Below, in pieces: positions 9,254-18,637 of a stretch of 64,000 nucleotides of DNA (position 1 is its first letter; every line of letters begins with the position of its first letter). Both the position numbers and the translations under genes were made by a program. The notes beneath the pieces were generated by a model that made no database searches, had not been told where the DNA came from, and saw only the letters and a program-made list of their open reading frames with translations. Source of the stretch: Halomonas sp. ML-15 (GTDB lineage: Bacteria > Pseudomonadota > Gammaproteobacteria > Pseudomonadales > Halomonadaceae); NCBI RefSeq assembly GCF_014779595.1, contig NZ_JACXZT010000002.1, positions 310,001 to 374,000 on the forward strand, written 5' to 3'.

Positions 9254-10263
9254 TGGCCGCTAACCTCGACGCCGCGGGTCTGCAGTGCGCTATGCAGCGC
9301 CGGGGCGAACTGCTGCTGCAGCCACTCGTGGATATCGGCAAACTCGACGTGGGGTGCAAGGCTGTCTTCGAGATGGGCGAGAAAGTGCGGCAGGCGTGCC
9401 AGGTATCCCTGCTTGCCGTCGCGCTGCGCCAGGCGGCAGAAGATCCCCAATACCTTGAGGCTGCGCTGGGCGGCCATGGCGTCGACGCGCAGACGGAACG
9501 GCTCGGCACCGTCGTCCCTGGACAGGCGTCCATCGGCCAGGGCGCGCCGCTGAAAGGCTTCGCAGCGCTGGCCGAAGTCTGCCAGGTCGAAGCGCCGGTA
9601 GCGGCCGCGCAGTAGCGAGATCAGGTCGTAGCTGAGGGGGCCTGCCACGGCATCCTGAAAGTCGATCAGATAGAGGCGGTCGCGATGGAGCATCAGGTTC
9701 ATGGCATCGTAGTCGCGATGCACCGCTACCCGCGGCAGGGCCAGCGCCAGGTCGATCAGCCGCTGCCGCCAGGCTGACCACTGCGGCGGCGGGGCAAGAC
9801 CGACCACCCGCGCCAGACACCACGCCGGGAACAGATCGAGTTCGCGGCCGAGCAGGGCGGCATCGTAGGCCGGCAGGCCCTCCAGCGGCGCTTGGGTCTG
9901 GAGCCGATCGAGGAGCGCTTCGGCATCGTCATAGGCGGCGTCGCTCAGGCAGTCGTTGAGCGGGGTGTCGCCAAGGTCCTCGAGCTCGAGGAAGCCCTGC
10001 TCGAGATCGGCGGCGTGAATCTGGGGCACCGGCAGATTGGCATGGCGCCACTGCTGGGCGATGCGCACGAAGGGCGCGCTGTCCTCTTGTTCGGGTGGCG
10101 CATCCATCACGATGCGCGTAGCGCCGTCGGGTAGGGTCAGGCGATAGTAGCGGCGAAAGCTCGCATCGCCTGCTGCCAGCCTTAGATCAATGCTGTCGAC
10201 CGCAAGGCCGTGGCGAGTCGCGCTCCAGTGGGCCAGGGCAGTGAGGCGCGGCGAGTGGGGCAT
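9250..10263 (-). CDS. amgK: N-acetylmuramate/N-acetylglucosamine anomeric kinase
   Basis: Phosphorylates MurNAc or GlcNAc at C1, feeding MurU in cell-wall recycling. The 337-residue chain has the aminoglycoside phosphotransferase fold: an N-terminal ASFRRYYRL loop, the catalytic loop HRDYDAMNLM and the metal-binding LIDFQDA. The start at 10263 is supported by CAGGAG upstream on the minus strand; an open frame continues 31 codons further upstream but has no ribosome site and would enter the shared lptD promoter region. It overlaps murU by four bases. Divergent from lptD. Confidence 0.92.
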   Translation of the reverse strand: MPHSPRLTALAHWSATRHGLAVDSIDLRLAAGDASFRRYYRLTLPDGATRIVMDAPPEQEDSAPFVRIAQQWRHANLPVPQIHAADLEQGFLELEDLGDTPLNDCLSDAAYDDAEALLDRLQTQAPLEGLPAYDAALLGRELDLFPAWCLARVVGLAPPPQWSAWRQRLIDLALALPRVAVHRDYDAMNLMLHRDRLYLIDFQDAVAGPLSYDLISLLRGRYRRFDLADFGQRCEAFQRRALADGRLSRDDGAEPFRLRVDAMAAQRSLKVLGIFCRLAQRDGKQGYLARLPHFLAHLEDSLAPHVEFADIHEWLQQQFAPALHSALQTRGVEVSGQ

Positions 10264-10378
10264 GAAGACTCCTGGTCGAATGGGCTGGGGGGCCGCCGTA
10301 CAGGCGTCAGCGGTTGACGGGCCGCGGGAGCCACCGCATGCTGAGCCAGACGCCACCGGCGACGAGCGCTATCTGTAG

Positions 10379-10407
10379 GACGACAGCCGTAATGCGCTCT
10401 GTATAAT
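10379..10407 (+). promoter_or_regulatory. Candidate -10 region for lptD
   Basis: A perfect TATAAT at 10402-10407 lies 32 bases before the lptD ATG. The hexamer 17 bases upstream (GACGAC) is a poor -35, so either another factor helps or the element is fortuitous. The 176-base divergent gap between amgK and lptD must hold promoters for both genes. Confidence 0.4.
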
Positions 10408-10439
10408 ACCGATTTCACTCGCCAAGGACATCGAGAAAC

Positions 10440-12872
10440 ATGGGCAAGCGACTCTTCTGGACTGCCCTTGTCGGGCTTGCCAGCGGCTCCGGCCTGCTGG
10501 TACTGACGGCACAGGCGGCGCCACCGGATCCACTTCCGGGCGAGCGTCTCGATTGGCAGCCATGGGGGGAGCAGGCGCCGGCCGATGCGCTGTGCCGGGG
10601 GCGCTATGTGATGCCCGACTACCGCATACAGGCGGCCCCGGCCCCGGAACAGGTGCGCTCGGAGTCTGACGATGCCCACTACGGCGAAGACGGCGAGACG
10701 ATTCTCGGCGGCGAGGTAGTACTGCGTCGTGGCGAGAGCCAGCTCGAATCGCCGCGGGTGCGCGTCAACGCCGAGCGCGACCGAGCCTTTGCTTCGGGAC
10801 CGGTAACGCTGCGCGACCGGGGGCTGCTGCTGCGTGGCGATGCTGCCGAGCTCTCGCTGGTAGACGATCAGGCGCAGGTCGACGTTGCTCACTACGTGTT
10901 GCACGACCAGCATCTGCGTGGCGGTGCCCAGCGTCTCGACCGCCTAGAGGATGGTCGTTATCAAATGACCGAGGCCAGTTTCACCACCTGCGATCCCGGC
11001 GACAACCTGTGGCAGTTAGTCGGTAACGACGTGGTGCTCGACGAAGAGAGCGGTTTCGGCACCGCGCGTCATGCGCGGCTCGAGGTGGCCGATGTGCCGG
11101 TGTTCTACTGGCCCTGGGTACGCTTTCCCATCGATGACCGCCGCCAGAGCGGCTTTTTATGGCCTACCCTGGGGATCTCCAGCAACTCACTGGACTACGC
11201 CCAACCCTACTATTTCAATCTGGCGCCCAACTACGATGCTACCTTGACCCCGCGCTGGATCACCGACCGTGGCCTGTTGCTGGGCGGTGAATTCCGCTAT
11301 CTCTTCGAGAGCGACGAGGGCCAGATCGAAGGGGCTTATCTGGCCGATGATCAGGGCGGCTCGGCGCGCGACCCCGAGAATCCCAGCCGTCGTTTCGAGG
11401 GTGAGGACCGCTGGTATATCGATTACCAGCACCAGGGGCGTTTTTCTCCTCAGCTGCGCTACCAGCTACGCTATGGCGGCGCCAGCGATGGGCGTTATTT
11501 CGAAGACTTCGGCGGTGATTTCGGCGAACAGGAGACCGAGAATATGCCGCGTCTGGCGCAGCTCGCCTATCGTGGCAGCCTCTGGCAGCTCGAGGCGCGT
11601 GCCCAGGGTTTTCAGAAGCTGGAAGATCCGCTGCGCGACCGCGACAAGCCCTTCTATCGGTTACCCAGCCTGACCGCCAATGCGACCTGGCGGCAGGAGA
11701 GTGGGCTTTATCAGCAGTGGCGCTCCAACGCGACCTACTTCTGGCGCGATGTCGATGAAACCATAGTGCCGTTGCGCGAGTCGGCCACCGGTGGGCGGGT
11801 CCATCTCTCGCCGGCACTGGGTTGGCGCGGCGATACCAGTTGGGGATTTTTCGAACCGCGGGTGGAGATGCTGCATACCGCCTATGAGGTCGATTATGGC
11901 GATCGTCAGACCGACCGCGATACCAGCCTGACCCGCACCGTGCCGGTAACCTCCGTGGACGCCGGTCTGATCTTCGAGCGTGAGCTGGACGTGCGCGGCA
12001 GCGGCTATCGCCAGACTCTGGAACCGCGCCTCAACTATGCTTATGTGCCGGCGCGTGATCAGAGCGATTTCCCGGACTTCGATACCAACGAGCGGGCCTT
12101 TTCCTGGAACCAGCTGTGGTCGCCGCATCGCTTCTCAGGGGCGGATCGTGTCGGCGATCTCAACCGTCTCTCCTATGGCGTCAGCACCCGCTTTCTTACC
12201 GATGACAGCGGCCGCGAGCGCTTCTCGCTGGGGGTGGGGCAAGCGACCTACTTCGATGACCGCACCATCGACATGAACGGCGACCCGGACACCCTGCCTC
12301 CCGAGTCGAACTTCGAACGGCGCTATAATGCGGTTCGTGACCGCTCGCCGGTAGTCACCCGGCTGGACTGGCAAGTGACCGATCGCTGGAGTGCCGGCTA
12401 TGAGCTGCTTTACGATGAGCAGCGCCGCCTGACCGAACGCAACTCGGTGGATCTGCGCTATCGTGATCCGCGCGGCCATGTGTTGAACCTTGGCTATCGC
12501 TGGGAACTCGAAGGCTTCGATCCCTCGCTGGATGAGGAGGATCGGCTCGACTACAACCGTGAGGAGTACGACGTCTCCGGCGCCTATCGGGTCAGCCCGC
12601 GGCTGGACGTCATCGGCCGTTTCACGTATGACCACACCAACAGCCGCTCTCTAGAGCAGTTGGCCGGGGTGCAGTGGAACGATTGCTGCTACGGCCTGCA
12701 GCTGGTATGGCGCGAATGGGTCGACGACAATGATACGGCGAGAATCGACGATGATTTTACCGATCGCGGCATCTTCCTGCGTTTTGTGTTCAAGGGCCTG
12801 GGCGGCGTGGGGCGTGACGCGGACAGCTACTTCGAAGAGGCGATCCCCGGCTATCGTGCCACCCAGTTCTAA
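10440..12872 (+). CDS. lptD: LPS-assembly outer-membrane protein
   Basis: Beta-barrel translocon that, with LptE, inserts lipopolysaccharide into the outer leaflet. The 810-residue precursor has a signal peptide ending near AQAA, a periplasmic OstA/LptA-like jellyroll domain (about residues 75-200, YGEDGETILGGEVVLRRGES), then the large barrel. Cysteines in LCRGRY, FTTCDPGD and DCCYGLQ fit the inter-domain disulfides that control LptD maturation. The barrel block VPVFYWPWVRFPIDDRRQSG is diagnostic. It heads the lptD-surA-pdxA-rsmA-apaG-apaH series, as in Pseudomonas and E. coli. Its chaperone SurA is the next gene. Confidence 0.97.
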   Translation: MGKRLFWTALVGLASGSGLLVLTAQAAPPDPLPGERLDWQPWGEQAPADALCRGRYVMPDYRIQAAPAPEQVRSESDDAHYGEDGETILGGEVVLRRGESQLESPRVRVNAERDRAFASGPVTLRDRGLLLRGDAAELSLVDDQAQVDVAHYVLHDQHLRGGAQRLDRLEDGRYQMTEASFTTCDPGDNLWQLVGNDVVLDEESGFGTARHARLEVADVPVFYWPWVRFPIDDRRQSGFLWPTLGISSNSLDYAQPYYFNLAPNYDATLTPRWITDRGLLLGGEFRYLFESDEGQIEGAYLADDQGGSARDPENPSRRFEGEDRWYIDYQHQGRFSPQLRYQLRYGGASDGRYFEDFGGDFGEQETENMPRLAQLAYRGSLWQLEARAQGFQKLEDPLRDRDKPFYRLPSLTANATWRQESGLYQQWRSNATYFWRDVDETIVPLRESATGGRVHLSPALGWRGDTSWGFFEPRVEMLHTAYEVDYGDRQTDRDTSLTRTVPVTSVDAGLIFERELDVRGSGYRQTLEPRLNYAYVPARDQSDFPDFDTNERAFSWNQLWSPHRFSGADRVGDLNRLSYGVSTRFLTDDSGRERFSLGVGQATYFDDRTIDMNGDPDTLPPESNFERRYNAVRDRSPVVTRLDWQVTDRWSAGYELLYDEQRRLTERNSVDLRYRDPRGHVLNLGYRWELEGFDPSLDEEDRLDYNREEYDVSGAYRVSPRLDVIGRFTYDHTNSRSLEQLAGVQWNDCCYGLQLVWREWVDDNDTARIDDDFTDRGIFLRFVFKGLGGVGRDADSYFEEAIPGYRATQF

Positions 12873-12975
12873 TATCCGGCCGTTGCCAGGGTAATGGCGG
12901 CTACATACATCGCGTCCTGAGCGCTGAGCGGGACGCCGAGCAGAGAGTCAATTGATGAGAGTAGAAGAGGTAGCT

Positions 12976-13962
12976 ATGCGCAGTCGACAACACTCCCTGC
13001 GGCTCGCGATGGCGAGTTGGCTGGTCCTGGCCATCGGCCTGCTGCTGTCGCCGAGCGTCTTGGCGCAGTCGATTCAGCCGCTCGATCGCATCGTCGCGGT
13101 GGTCAACCAGGGCGCGATCATGGCCAGCGAGCTCGAGCAGCGTGTGGAGCAGGCGCGTAGTCAGCTCACCGGGCGCGGGATCGATTCGCCCCCGGACCAG
13201 GCGCTGCGGCGCCAGGTGCTCGAGCAGATGATCAACGAAGAGATCCAGCTGCAGATGGCGAGGAGTGCCAACTTGAGCGTCGATGATACCGAGCTCAACC
13301 GCGCAGTGCGCTCGATCGCCGAGAGCAACAACATGACCCTCGACCAGTTTGCCGATGCAGTGGAAGCCGATGGCCTGACGCTGGCGTCGGTGCGCGAGGA
13401 GGTGCGCCGCGAGCTGATCATGCGCGAGCTGCAGCAGCGCCAGGTAGGCAGCCGAGTCAACGTCAGCGAGCGCGAGGTGGATCGCTACCTCGATCAGCAG
13501 GGCGCTAGCGAGGGTGCACGCTACCGGCTAGCCCATATTCTGGTGGCGTTGCCGCAGTCGCCGACCAGCGATCAGGTCAACGAGGCGCAGCAGAAGATTC
13601 AGCGTCTGCTTGGTGAGCTGCAGGATGGCGCCGACTTCGCCCAGCTGGCCGCCGCCGAGTCCGACGGTGGCCAGGCCCTCGACGGTGGCGAGATCGGCTG
13701 GCGCGAGGCCGGCGAAGTCCCCAGCGTATTCGCCGATGCGGTCCCTCAGTTGGAAGTGGGCGACGTCAGCCAGCCGCTGCGCAGCCCCAGCGGCTTCCAT
13801 ATCGTCAAGCTGCTTGACCGCGAGCAGAGCGGCCAGTCGGCCAGCGGCCAGGATCAGCGCGACCAGGCGCGACAGGCGCTGTTCCAGCGCAAGGCCAATG
13901 ACGAGTTGGATATCTGGCTGCAGGAGATTCGCGCCGACGCCTTTGTCGAGGTAAGGCTGTAA
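12976..13962 (+). CDS. surA: Periplasmic chaperone / peptidyl-prolyl isomerase SurA, single-parvulin form
   Basis: Periplasmic chaperone for outer-membrane proteins, including LptD encoded just upstream. ATG 12976 follows AGAGG and begins a clear signal peptide ending at VLAQ. The SurA N-terminal domain (LDRIVAVVNQGAIMASELEQ) covers about residues 30-150. Only one PpiC/parvulin domain is visible (YRLAHILVALPQSP to SGFHIVKLLDRE, about 185-290). The protein is 328 residues, against roughly 430 with two parvulin domains in E. coli and Pseudomonas. The core chaperone part is intact. Two in-frame starts upstream (12952, 12955) are less well placed relative to the ribosome site. Confidence 0.93.
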   Translation: MRSRQHSLRLAMASWLVLAIGLLLSPSVLAQSIQPLDRIVAVVNQGAIMASELEQRVEQARSQLTGRGIDSPPDQALRRQVLEQMINEEIQLQMARSANLSVDDTELNRAVRSIAESNNMTLDQFADAVEADGLTLASVREEVRRELIMRELQQRQVGSRVNVSEREVDRYLDQQGASEGARYRLAHILVALPQSPTSDQVNEAQQKIQRLLGELQDGADFAQLAAAESDGGQALDGGEIGWREAGEVPSVFADAVPQLEVGDVSQPLRSPSGFHIVKLLDREQSGQSASGQDQRDQARQALFQRKANDELDIWLQEIRADAFVEVRL

Positions 13963-13964
13963 GC

Positions 13965-14999
13965 ATGCTCCCGCTGGTGATAAGCGCCGGTGAGCCGGCG
14001 GGGATCGGGCCCGACCTGATCCTGCAGCTGGCCGCCGAGGGCGCCCAGGTCGAGCGGCCTTGGCTGGCGATTGGCGACCCCGAACTGTTCCGTCAGCGTG
14101 CGCTGCAGCTGGGTGTTGAGGTCGAGGTTGTCGCTCTCACCGATAGCGAGGCCCCGGAGATGGCGCCGGGCCGGCTATCGGTGTGGCCGGTGGTTCTCCA
14201 GGTGCCCTGCGAGGCCGGTCGGCTGTCGGTGGCCAATGCTGGCTACGTGCTGGCCTGCCTCGATCTGGCGATTGCCGCCTGTCGCGATGGCCGCGCCGCG
14301 GCCATGGTGACTGCCCCGCTGCACAAGGGGGTGATCATCGAGGCGGGATGGACCCGTTTTACCGGCCATACCGAGTATCTGCGCGATGCTTGCGGCGTCG
14401 ACGAGGTGGTGATGATGCTGGCCACCGACGATGCCCTGCACGCCCGAGCGCCTGGCTGGCAGGGTGGCTGCGGGCTGCGGGTGGCGCTGGCCACTACCCA
14501 TCTGCCGCTGCGTGACGTGGCCGATGCCATTACCGCGGCCTCGCTTGGCCGGGTGCTGCGGATTCTCGACCACGACCTGCGGCGTGATTTCGGCATTGCC
14601 CGGCCGCACATCGCGGTGTGCGGACTCAACCCCCACGCCGGTGAGGATGGACACCTGGGGCGCGAAGAGATCGAGGTGATCACGCCGACCCTCGATACCC
14701 TGCGCGGCGAGGGCTTGAGCCTGGATGGCCCGCTGCCCGCCGATACGCTGTTCACGCCGCGCCATCTCGATGGCGTCGATGCGGTGCTGGCCATGTATCA
14801 TGATCAGGGCTTGGCGGTACTCAAGTACGCTGGCTTCGGCCGCGGCGCCAATATCACCCTGGGCTTGCCGATCGTGCGCACCTCGGTGGATCACGGTACC
14901 GCGCTTGACCTCGCCGGCAGCGGTCGCGCCGACGCCGGCAGCCTGGCGGTAGCGCTCAATATGGCCGCCGAGATGGCCGCCGCGCGCGCCAGCGCCTGA
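13965..14999 (+). CDS. pdxA: 4-hydroxythreonine-4-phosphate dehydrogenase
   Basis: NAD-dependent, divalent-metal enzyme of pyridoxal 5'-phosphate synthesis; oxidises 4-phosphohydroxy-L-threonine. Starts two bases after the surA stop, a typical operon junction. The 344-residue protein begins PLVISAGEPAGIGPDLILQL and contains the metal-binding pattern in FTGHTEYL and AMYHDQGLAVLKYAGFGRGA, plus GLNPHAGEDGHLG. Length and motifs are normal for the family. Confidence 0.96.
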   Translation: MLPLVISAGEPAGIGPDLILQLAAEGAQVERPWLAIGDPELFRQRALQLGVEVEVVALTDSEAPEMAPGRLSVWPVVLQVPCEAGRLSVANAGYVLACLDLAIAACRDGRAAAMVTAPLHKGVIIEAGWTRFTGHTEYLRDACGVDEVVMMLATDDALHARAPGWQGGCGLRVALATTHLPLRDVADAITAASLGRVLRILDHDLRRDFGIARPHIAVCGLNPHAGEDGHLGREEIEVITPTLDTLRGEGLSLDGPLPADTLFTPRHLDGVDAVLAMYHDQGLAVLKYAGFGRGANITLGLPIVRTSVDHGTALDLAGSGRADAGSLAVALNMAAEMAAARASA

Positions 15000-15022
15000 C
15001 ACACGTTTTTCGCTAGACCCAT

Positions 15023-15045
15023 GGAGACATTTGTACAATGTCTCC
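15023..15045. repeat. Inverted repeat overlapping the rsmA leader
   Basis: GGAGACAT at 15023-15030 and ATGTCTCC at 15038-15045 are perfect inverted arms around TTGTACA. The right arm contains an alternative in-frame ATG of rsmA. It lies in the 68-base gap between pdxA and the preferred rsmA start. No U-run follows, so it reads as an operator or a translational hairpin rather than a terminator. Confidence 0.6.
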
Positions 15046-15067
15046 CCATCAAAGGATGCTAACCCGC

Positions 15068-15874
15068 ATGCCCCCTCGCCCTCCCGTACACCGGGCCCGC
15101 AAGCGCTTCGGCCAGAACTTTCTGCGCGACCCGGGCATCATCTCGCGCATCGTACGCGCCATCGCCCCCAGAGAGGGCGATCGCCTGGTCGAGATCGGCC
15201 CCGGCCAGGGCGCCCTGACCGAGCCGCTGCTGGAGGCTGCCGATGGGCGTCTCGAGGTCATCGAGCTGGACCGCGACCTGATTCCCGGGCTGCGCGTGCA
15301 GTTCTTCAACTATCCGCAGTTCACGATCCACGAAGGCGATGCGCTGAAATTCGACTTCGCTGCGCTCAAGGCCGACGGCCCGCCGCTGCGGGTCGTGGGC
15401 AATCTGCCCTACAACATCTCCACCCCGCTGATCGTGCACCTGCTCGAGCAGCGCGAGGCGATTGCCGACATGCACTTCATGCTGCAGAAGGAAGTGGTCG
15501 AGCGGCTCGCTGCGTCCCCCGGCGGCCCCGACTGGGGGCGGCTGTCGGTGATGGCCCAGTACCGCTGTCGGGTCGACTCGCTGTTCACGGTGCCGCCGGA
15601 GGCCTTTGTGCCTCGCCCCAAGGTCGACTCGGCCATCGTGCGGCTGACGCCCCACGCCGAGTTGCCGCATCCGGCGCGGGATGAGCGCCTGCTGTTCGAG
15701 GTGGTACGCGAGGCCTTCGGTCAGCGCCGCAAGACCCTGCGCAACAATCTCAAGGGGCGCATCGCCGCCGAGACGCTGACGACCCTGGAGATCGACCCGG
15801 CGCGCCGGCCACAGACGCTGCAGCTCGAAGAGTTCGTGCGCATCGCCAATCACCTGGCGGAGGTCTCAGCATGA
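15068..15874 (+). CDS. rsmA: 16S rRNA (adenine1518/1519-N6)-dimethyltransferase
   Basis: KsgA: SAM-dependent dimethylation of A1518 and A1519 in 16S rRNA during 30S maturation. Motif I is [16 protein letters not shown], and [11 protein letters not shown] is the catalytic motif IV. The front end [19 protein letters not shown] is family-typical. Three in-frame ATGs (15038, 15056, 15068) are possible; 15068 is preferred because AAAGGA precedes it and the family rarely has a longer N terminus, giving 268 residues. The stop overlaps the apaG start by four bases (ATGA). Confidence 0.95.
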   Translation: MPPRPPVHRARKRFGQNFLRDPGIISRIVRAIAPREGDRLVEIGPGQGALTEPLLEAADGRLEVIELDRDLIPGLRVQFFNYPQFTIHEGDALKFDFAALKADGPPLRVVGNLPYNISTPLIVHLLEQREAIADMHFMLQKEVVERLAASPGGPDWGRLSVMAQYRCRVDSLFTVPPEAFVPRPKVDSAIVRLTPHAELPHPARDERLLFEVVREAFGQRRKTLRNNLKGRIAAETLTTLEIDPARRPQTLQLEEFVRIANHLAEVSA

Positions 15875-16260
15875 GCCCCAAAGCGCTGCCCGAAGGCGTG
15901 CACGTCGACGTCGAACCGCTCTATCGCGAGGATGAGTCCTCCCCCGATGAGCAGCGTTTCGTGTTCAGCTACACCATCACCGTACACAACCACTCGCCGA
16001 CCAGCGTGCAGCTGCTGGCCCGCTACTGGAAGATCACCCAGGGCAGCGGCAAGGTGCAGGAAGTGCGCGGCAAGGGTGTGGTCGGCAAGCAGCCGATGAT
16101 CGGGCCGGGCCAGACCTTCCGCTACACCAGCCGGGCGATTCTCGACGGTCCGGTGGGTGTGATGGAGGGCACCTATACCTGCGTGGATACCAATGCTCAG
16201 CGCGCCTTTGATGTCGCCATTGCCCCCTTCCGTCTGGCTGGACCCAATCAGGTACACTGA
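15871..16260 (+). CDS. apaG: ApaG protein
   Basis: Small ApaG/DUF525-domain protein (129 residues) with an immunoglobulin-like fold. It is encoded with apaH in many proteobacteria and linked genetically to Co2+/Mg2+ tolerance, but its biochemical role is not settled. Recognisable blocks are [40 protein letters not shown] and [10 protein letters not shown]. It starts within the rsmA stop codon, so the two genes are translationally coupled. ApaH follows after 55 bases. Confidence 0.94.
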   Translation: MSPKALPEGVHVDVEPLYREDESSPDEQRFVFSYTITVHNHSPTSVQLLARYWKITQGSGKVQEVRGKGVVGKQPMIGPGQTFRYTSRAILDGPVGVMEGTYTCVDTNAQRAFDVAIAPFRLAGPNQVH

Positions 16261-16315
16261 ATGCTGGGTGCCGCCGCTGGCGGTGCCGATCCCCATTTTG
16301 AACAAGGAGAGCAGC

Positions 16316-17125
16316 ATGGCGCGCTATGCCGTTGGCGACCTGCAGGGCTGTCACCGCGAATTCGTTGCACTGCTCGAGCGTCTGGCATTCGACCCATCGG
16401 CCGATCAGCTGTGGCTGGCCGGTGACCTGGTCAATCGTGGCCCGGGGTCTCTCGACTGTCTGCGCGATGTCCATGCCTTGGGCGATGCGGCGCGGGTGGT
16501 GCTGGGCAATCACGATCTGCACCTGCTGGCCGTGGCGCGGGGAGGGGCTTCGATCAAGCGCAGCGATACCCTGGACGCCATCCTCGCCGCGCCTGACCGT
16601 GAGGTGCTGCTCGACTGGCTGCAGCAGCAGCCGCTAGCGGTCGCCGAGGGTGAGCACCTGATGGTGCATGCCGGGCTGCTGCCGCAGTGGTCCTGGGAGC
16701 AGGCCCAGGCGCTGGCCGACGAGGTGCAGGCGCGCCTTGCAGGCCCGGGGGCGGGCGCCTTCCTCGAGCAGATGTACGGCAACCAGCCGGCCTGCTGGCG
16801 CGACGACCTCGACGGCATCGAGCGGCTGCGGGTGATCGTCAACGCCTTCACCCGCATGCGCTTTATCGACGCCGACGGCTGCCTCGACTTCGCTGCCAAG
16901 GAGGGGCTCGACTCAGGGCCGACGGGCTTTGCCCCCTGGTTCAGCTATCCGCGTAGCGACGACCCGCAGATTATCTTCGGCCACTGGGCGGCGCTGGAGG
17001 GAAAAACGCCAGGCAGCAGAGTGCGCGCCGAGGCGCTGGACACTGGTTGCGTATGGGGCGGCCATCTGACCGCGCTGAACCTCGACAGCGGCGAACGCAT
17101 CAGCGTGCCGAGCCAGCGACGCTGA
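16316..17125 (+). CDS. apaH: Symmetrical bis(5'-nucleosyl)-tetraphosphatase
   Basis: Hydrolyses Ap4A to two ADP and removes Np4 caps from RNA; cytosolic calcineurin-like metallophosphatase. The metal-binding motifs are in order: GDLQGC (residues about 7-12), GDLVNRGP and GNHDLHLL. The C-terminal HTGCVWGG-like block appears as DTGCVWGGHLTALNL. ATG 16316 has AAGGAGAG upstream; the frame is open further upstream through apaG but those starts lack ribosome sites. Length 269 residues is normal. Confidence 0.96.
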   Translation: MARYAVGDLQGCHREFVALLERLAFDPSADQLWLAGDLVNRGPGSLDCLRDVHALGDAARVVLGNHDLHLLAVARGGASIKRSDTLDAILAAPDREVLLDWLQQQPLAVAEGEHLMVHAGLLPQWSWEQAQALADEVQARLAGPGAGAFLEQMYGNQPACWRDDLDGIERLRVIVNAFTRMRFIDADGCLDFAAKEGLDSGPTGFAPWFSYPRSDDPQIIFGHWAALEGKTPGSRVRAEALDTGCVWGGHLTALNLDSGERISVPSQRR

Positions 17126-17159
17126 GGCGTCGCCTTTGCCACCGCCACAGGAGACTCCG

Positions 17160-17489
17160 ATGAGCGATAGCGCCTTTGATCATCTCGACCCCACCACGCT
17201 GGCCGACTGGCTCGACGCCGAGGCGCCGCTGACGCTGGTCGACATCCGCGACCCGATGAGTTTCGCCCAGGGCCACATTCCCGGCAGCCGGCACCTCGAT
17301 AACGCCAGCGCCGGGGCGCTACTCGACGAGACGCCCCACGATCGACCGCTGGTGGTGGTCTGCTACCACGGCCACTCCAGCCAGCAGGCCGCCACTTGGC
17401 TGTCTGGCCAGGGCTACCGTCAGGTCTACAGTCTCGACGGTGGTTTCACTGACTGGGCGCATCGCCACCCGTCCCGGGTAGCGCACTGA
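17160..17489 (+). CDS. glpE: Thiosulfate sulfurtransferase, single-domain rhodanese
   Basis: Transfers sulfane sulfur from thiosulfate to cyanide or a thiol acceptor. The 109-residue protein is a single rhodanese domain with active-site cysteine at about residue 68 in the loop CYHGHSSQQ. The preceding block [18 protein letters not shown] is the usual GlpE front. ATG 17160 is preceded by AGGAGA. It lies 34 bases after apaH and two bases before cca. In E. coli glpE sits with glp genes; here, as in Pseudomonas, it belongs to the apaH-cca block. Confidence 0.92.
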   Translation: MSDSAFDHLDPTTLADWLDAEAPLTLVDIRDPMSFAQGHIPGSRHLDNASAGALLDETPHDRPLVVVCYHGHSSQQAATWLSGQGYRQVYSLDGGFTDWAHRHPSRVAH

Positions 17490-17491
17490 CC

Positions 17492-18637
17492 ATGACCGAT
17501 ACCGCCGATCGCTGCACCGCCGGGCTCGAGGTCTATCGGGTCGGCGGGGCGGTGCGCGATGCGCGACTCGGCTGGCCGGTCTACGACAACGACTGGGTGG
17601 TGGTGGGTGCCACGCCTGAGCAGATGACCGCCCGCGGGTTCAAGCCGGTAGGGCGCGACTTCCCGGTATTCCTGCACCCGCAGAGCCATGAGGAGTACGC
17701 CCTGGCGCGCACCGAGCGCAAGGCTGGGCACGGCTATACCGGTTTCGTGGTGCATGCCAGTCCCGAGGTGACCCTCGAGGAGGATCTGGCGCGCCGCGAC
17801 CTGACCATCAACGCCATGGCTGAAGCAGCAGACGGACGCCTGGTCGACCCTTACCACGGCAGCGACGACCTGGCAGCGGGCATACTGCGCCATGTCTCGT
17901 CCGCCTTTGCCGAGGATCCGCTGCGGGTGCTGCGCACGGCGCGCTTTCTGGCCCGCTATCAGGGGCTCGGCTTTCGCATTGCCGACGCGACTCAAGCACT
18001 GATGGCGGAACTGGCGGCCAGCGGCGAGATGGCCCATCTGGTCGCTGAACGCGTCTGGACGGAAACCGAGAAGGCCCTCGTCGAGCCGCATCCGGCGGCA
18101 TACTTCGAGAGTCTCGACGACTGCGGTGCGCTGGCGCAGCTGATGCCGGAACTACGGGAGGAGGCTGGTGACGCGTTAGAGGCAGCCCTGGCACGCCTTG
18201 ATCGAGTCCCGGAAGAGCCCCTCGATGACCTCGCCGGGTCGCTGCCGCGATGGCGCTGGGCAAGGCTGGTCGAACATCTCGGTGACGCCGAGCGGGAGGC
18301 GCTGAGCAAGCGGCTGCGGCTACCCAACGCCTATGCCGACCTGGCCCGCCAGGTAGCCCTGAGCCGCGCCTTGTGGCGCCAGGAGCACCCCGATGCGGCA
18401 GCGATCCTGGGCTGGCTGGACGCCATCGACGCCTGGCGGCGCAGCGCCCGGGTGGTGCCCCTGATCTCGCTGGTCAGCCTCGAGCGGCCGGCGCTGGCCG
18501 CCGACCTGGCGCTGGCCTGGCGGCTGGCGCAACAGGTGGTGCCGCGGCTGCTGTTGGAAGAGGGCTATCGCGGCAAGGCGCTGGGTGAGGAGGTGCACCG
18601 ACGCCGCTACCAGGTGATCGCCGACGCGTTGCTATAA
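17492..18637 (+). CDS. cca: tRNA CCA-adding nucleotidyltransferase without recognisable HD domain
   Basis: Adds or repairs the 3' CCA of tRNA using CTP and ATP. The head domain is clear: [14 protein letters not shown], the metal-binding DNDWVVVG (DxD), [10 protein letters not shown] and [15 protein letters not shown]. At 381 residues it is shorter than E. coli Cca (about 412). The C-terminal part (about 215-381) lacks the HD-phosphohydrolase signature, keeping only a fragment like [15 protein letters not shown]. It therefore likely lacks the 2',3'-cyclic phosphodiesterase/phosphatase activities. It starts two bases after glpE. Its stop overlaps the convergent folK stop by six bases. Confidence 0.9.
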   Translation: MTDTADRCTAGLEVYRVGGAVRDARLGWPVYDNDWVVVGATPEQMTARGFKPVGRDFPVFLHPQSHEEYALARTERKAGHGYTGFVVHASPEVTLEEDLARRDLTINAMAEAADGRLVDPYHGSDDLAAGILRHVSSAFAEDPLRVLRTARFLARYQGLGFRIADATQALMAELAASGEMAHLVAERVWTETEKALVEPHPAAYFESLDDCGALAQLMPELREEAGDALEAALARLDRVPEEPLDDLAGSLPRWRWARLVEHLGDAEREALSKRLRLPNAYADLARQVALSRALWRQEHPDAAAILGWLDAIDAWRRSARVVPLISLVSLERPALAADLALAWRLAQQVVPRLLLEEGYRGKALGEEVHRRRYQVIADALL

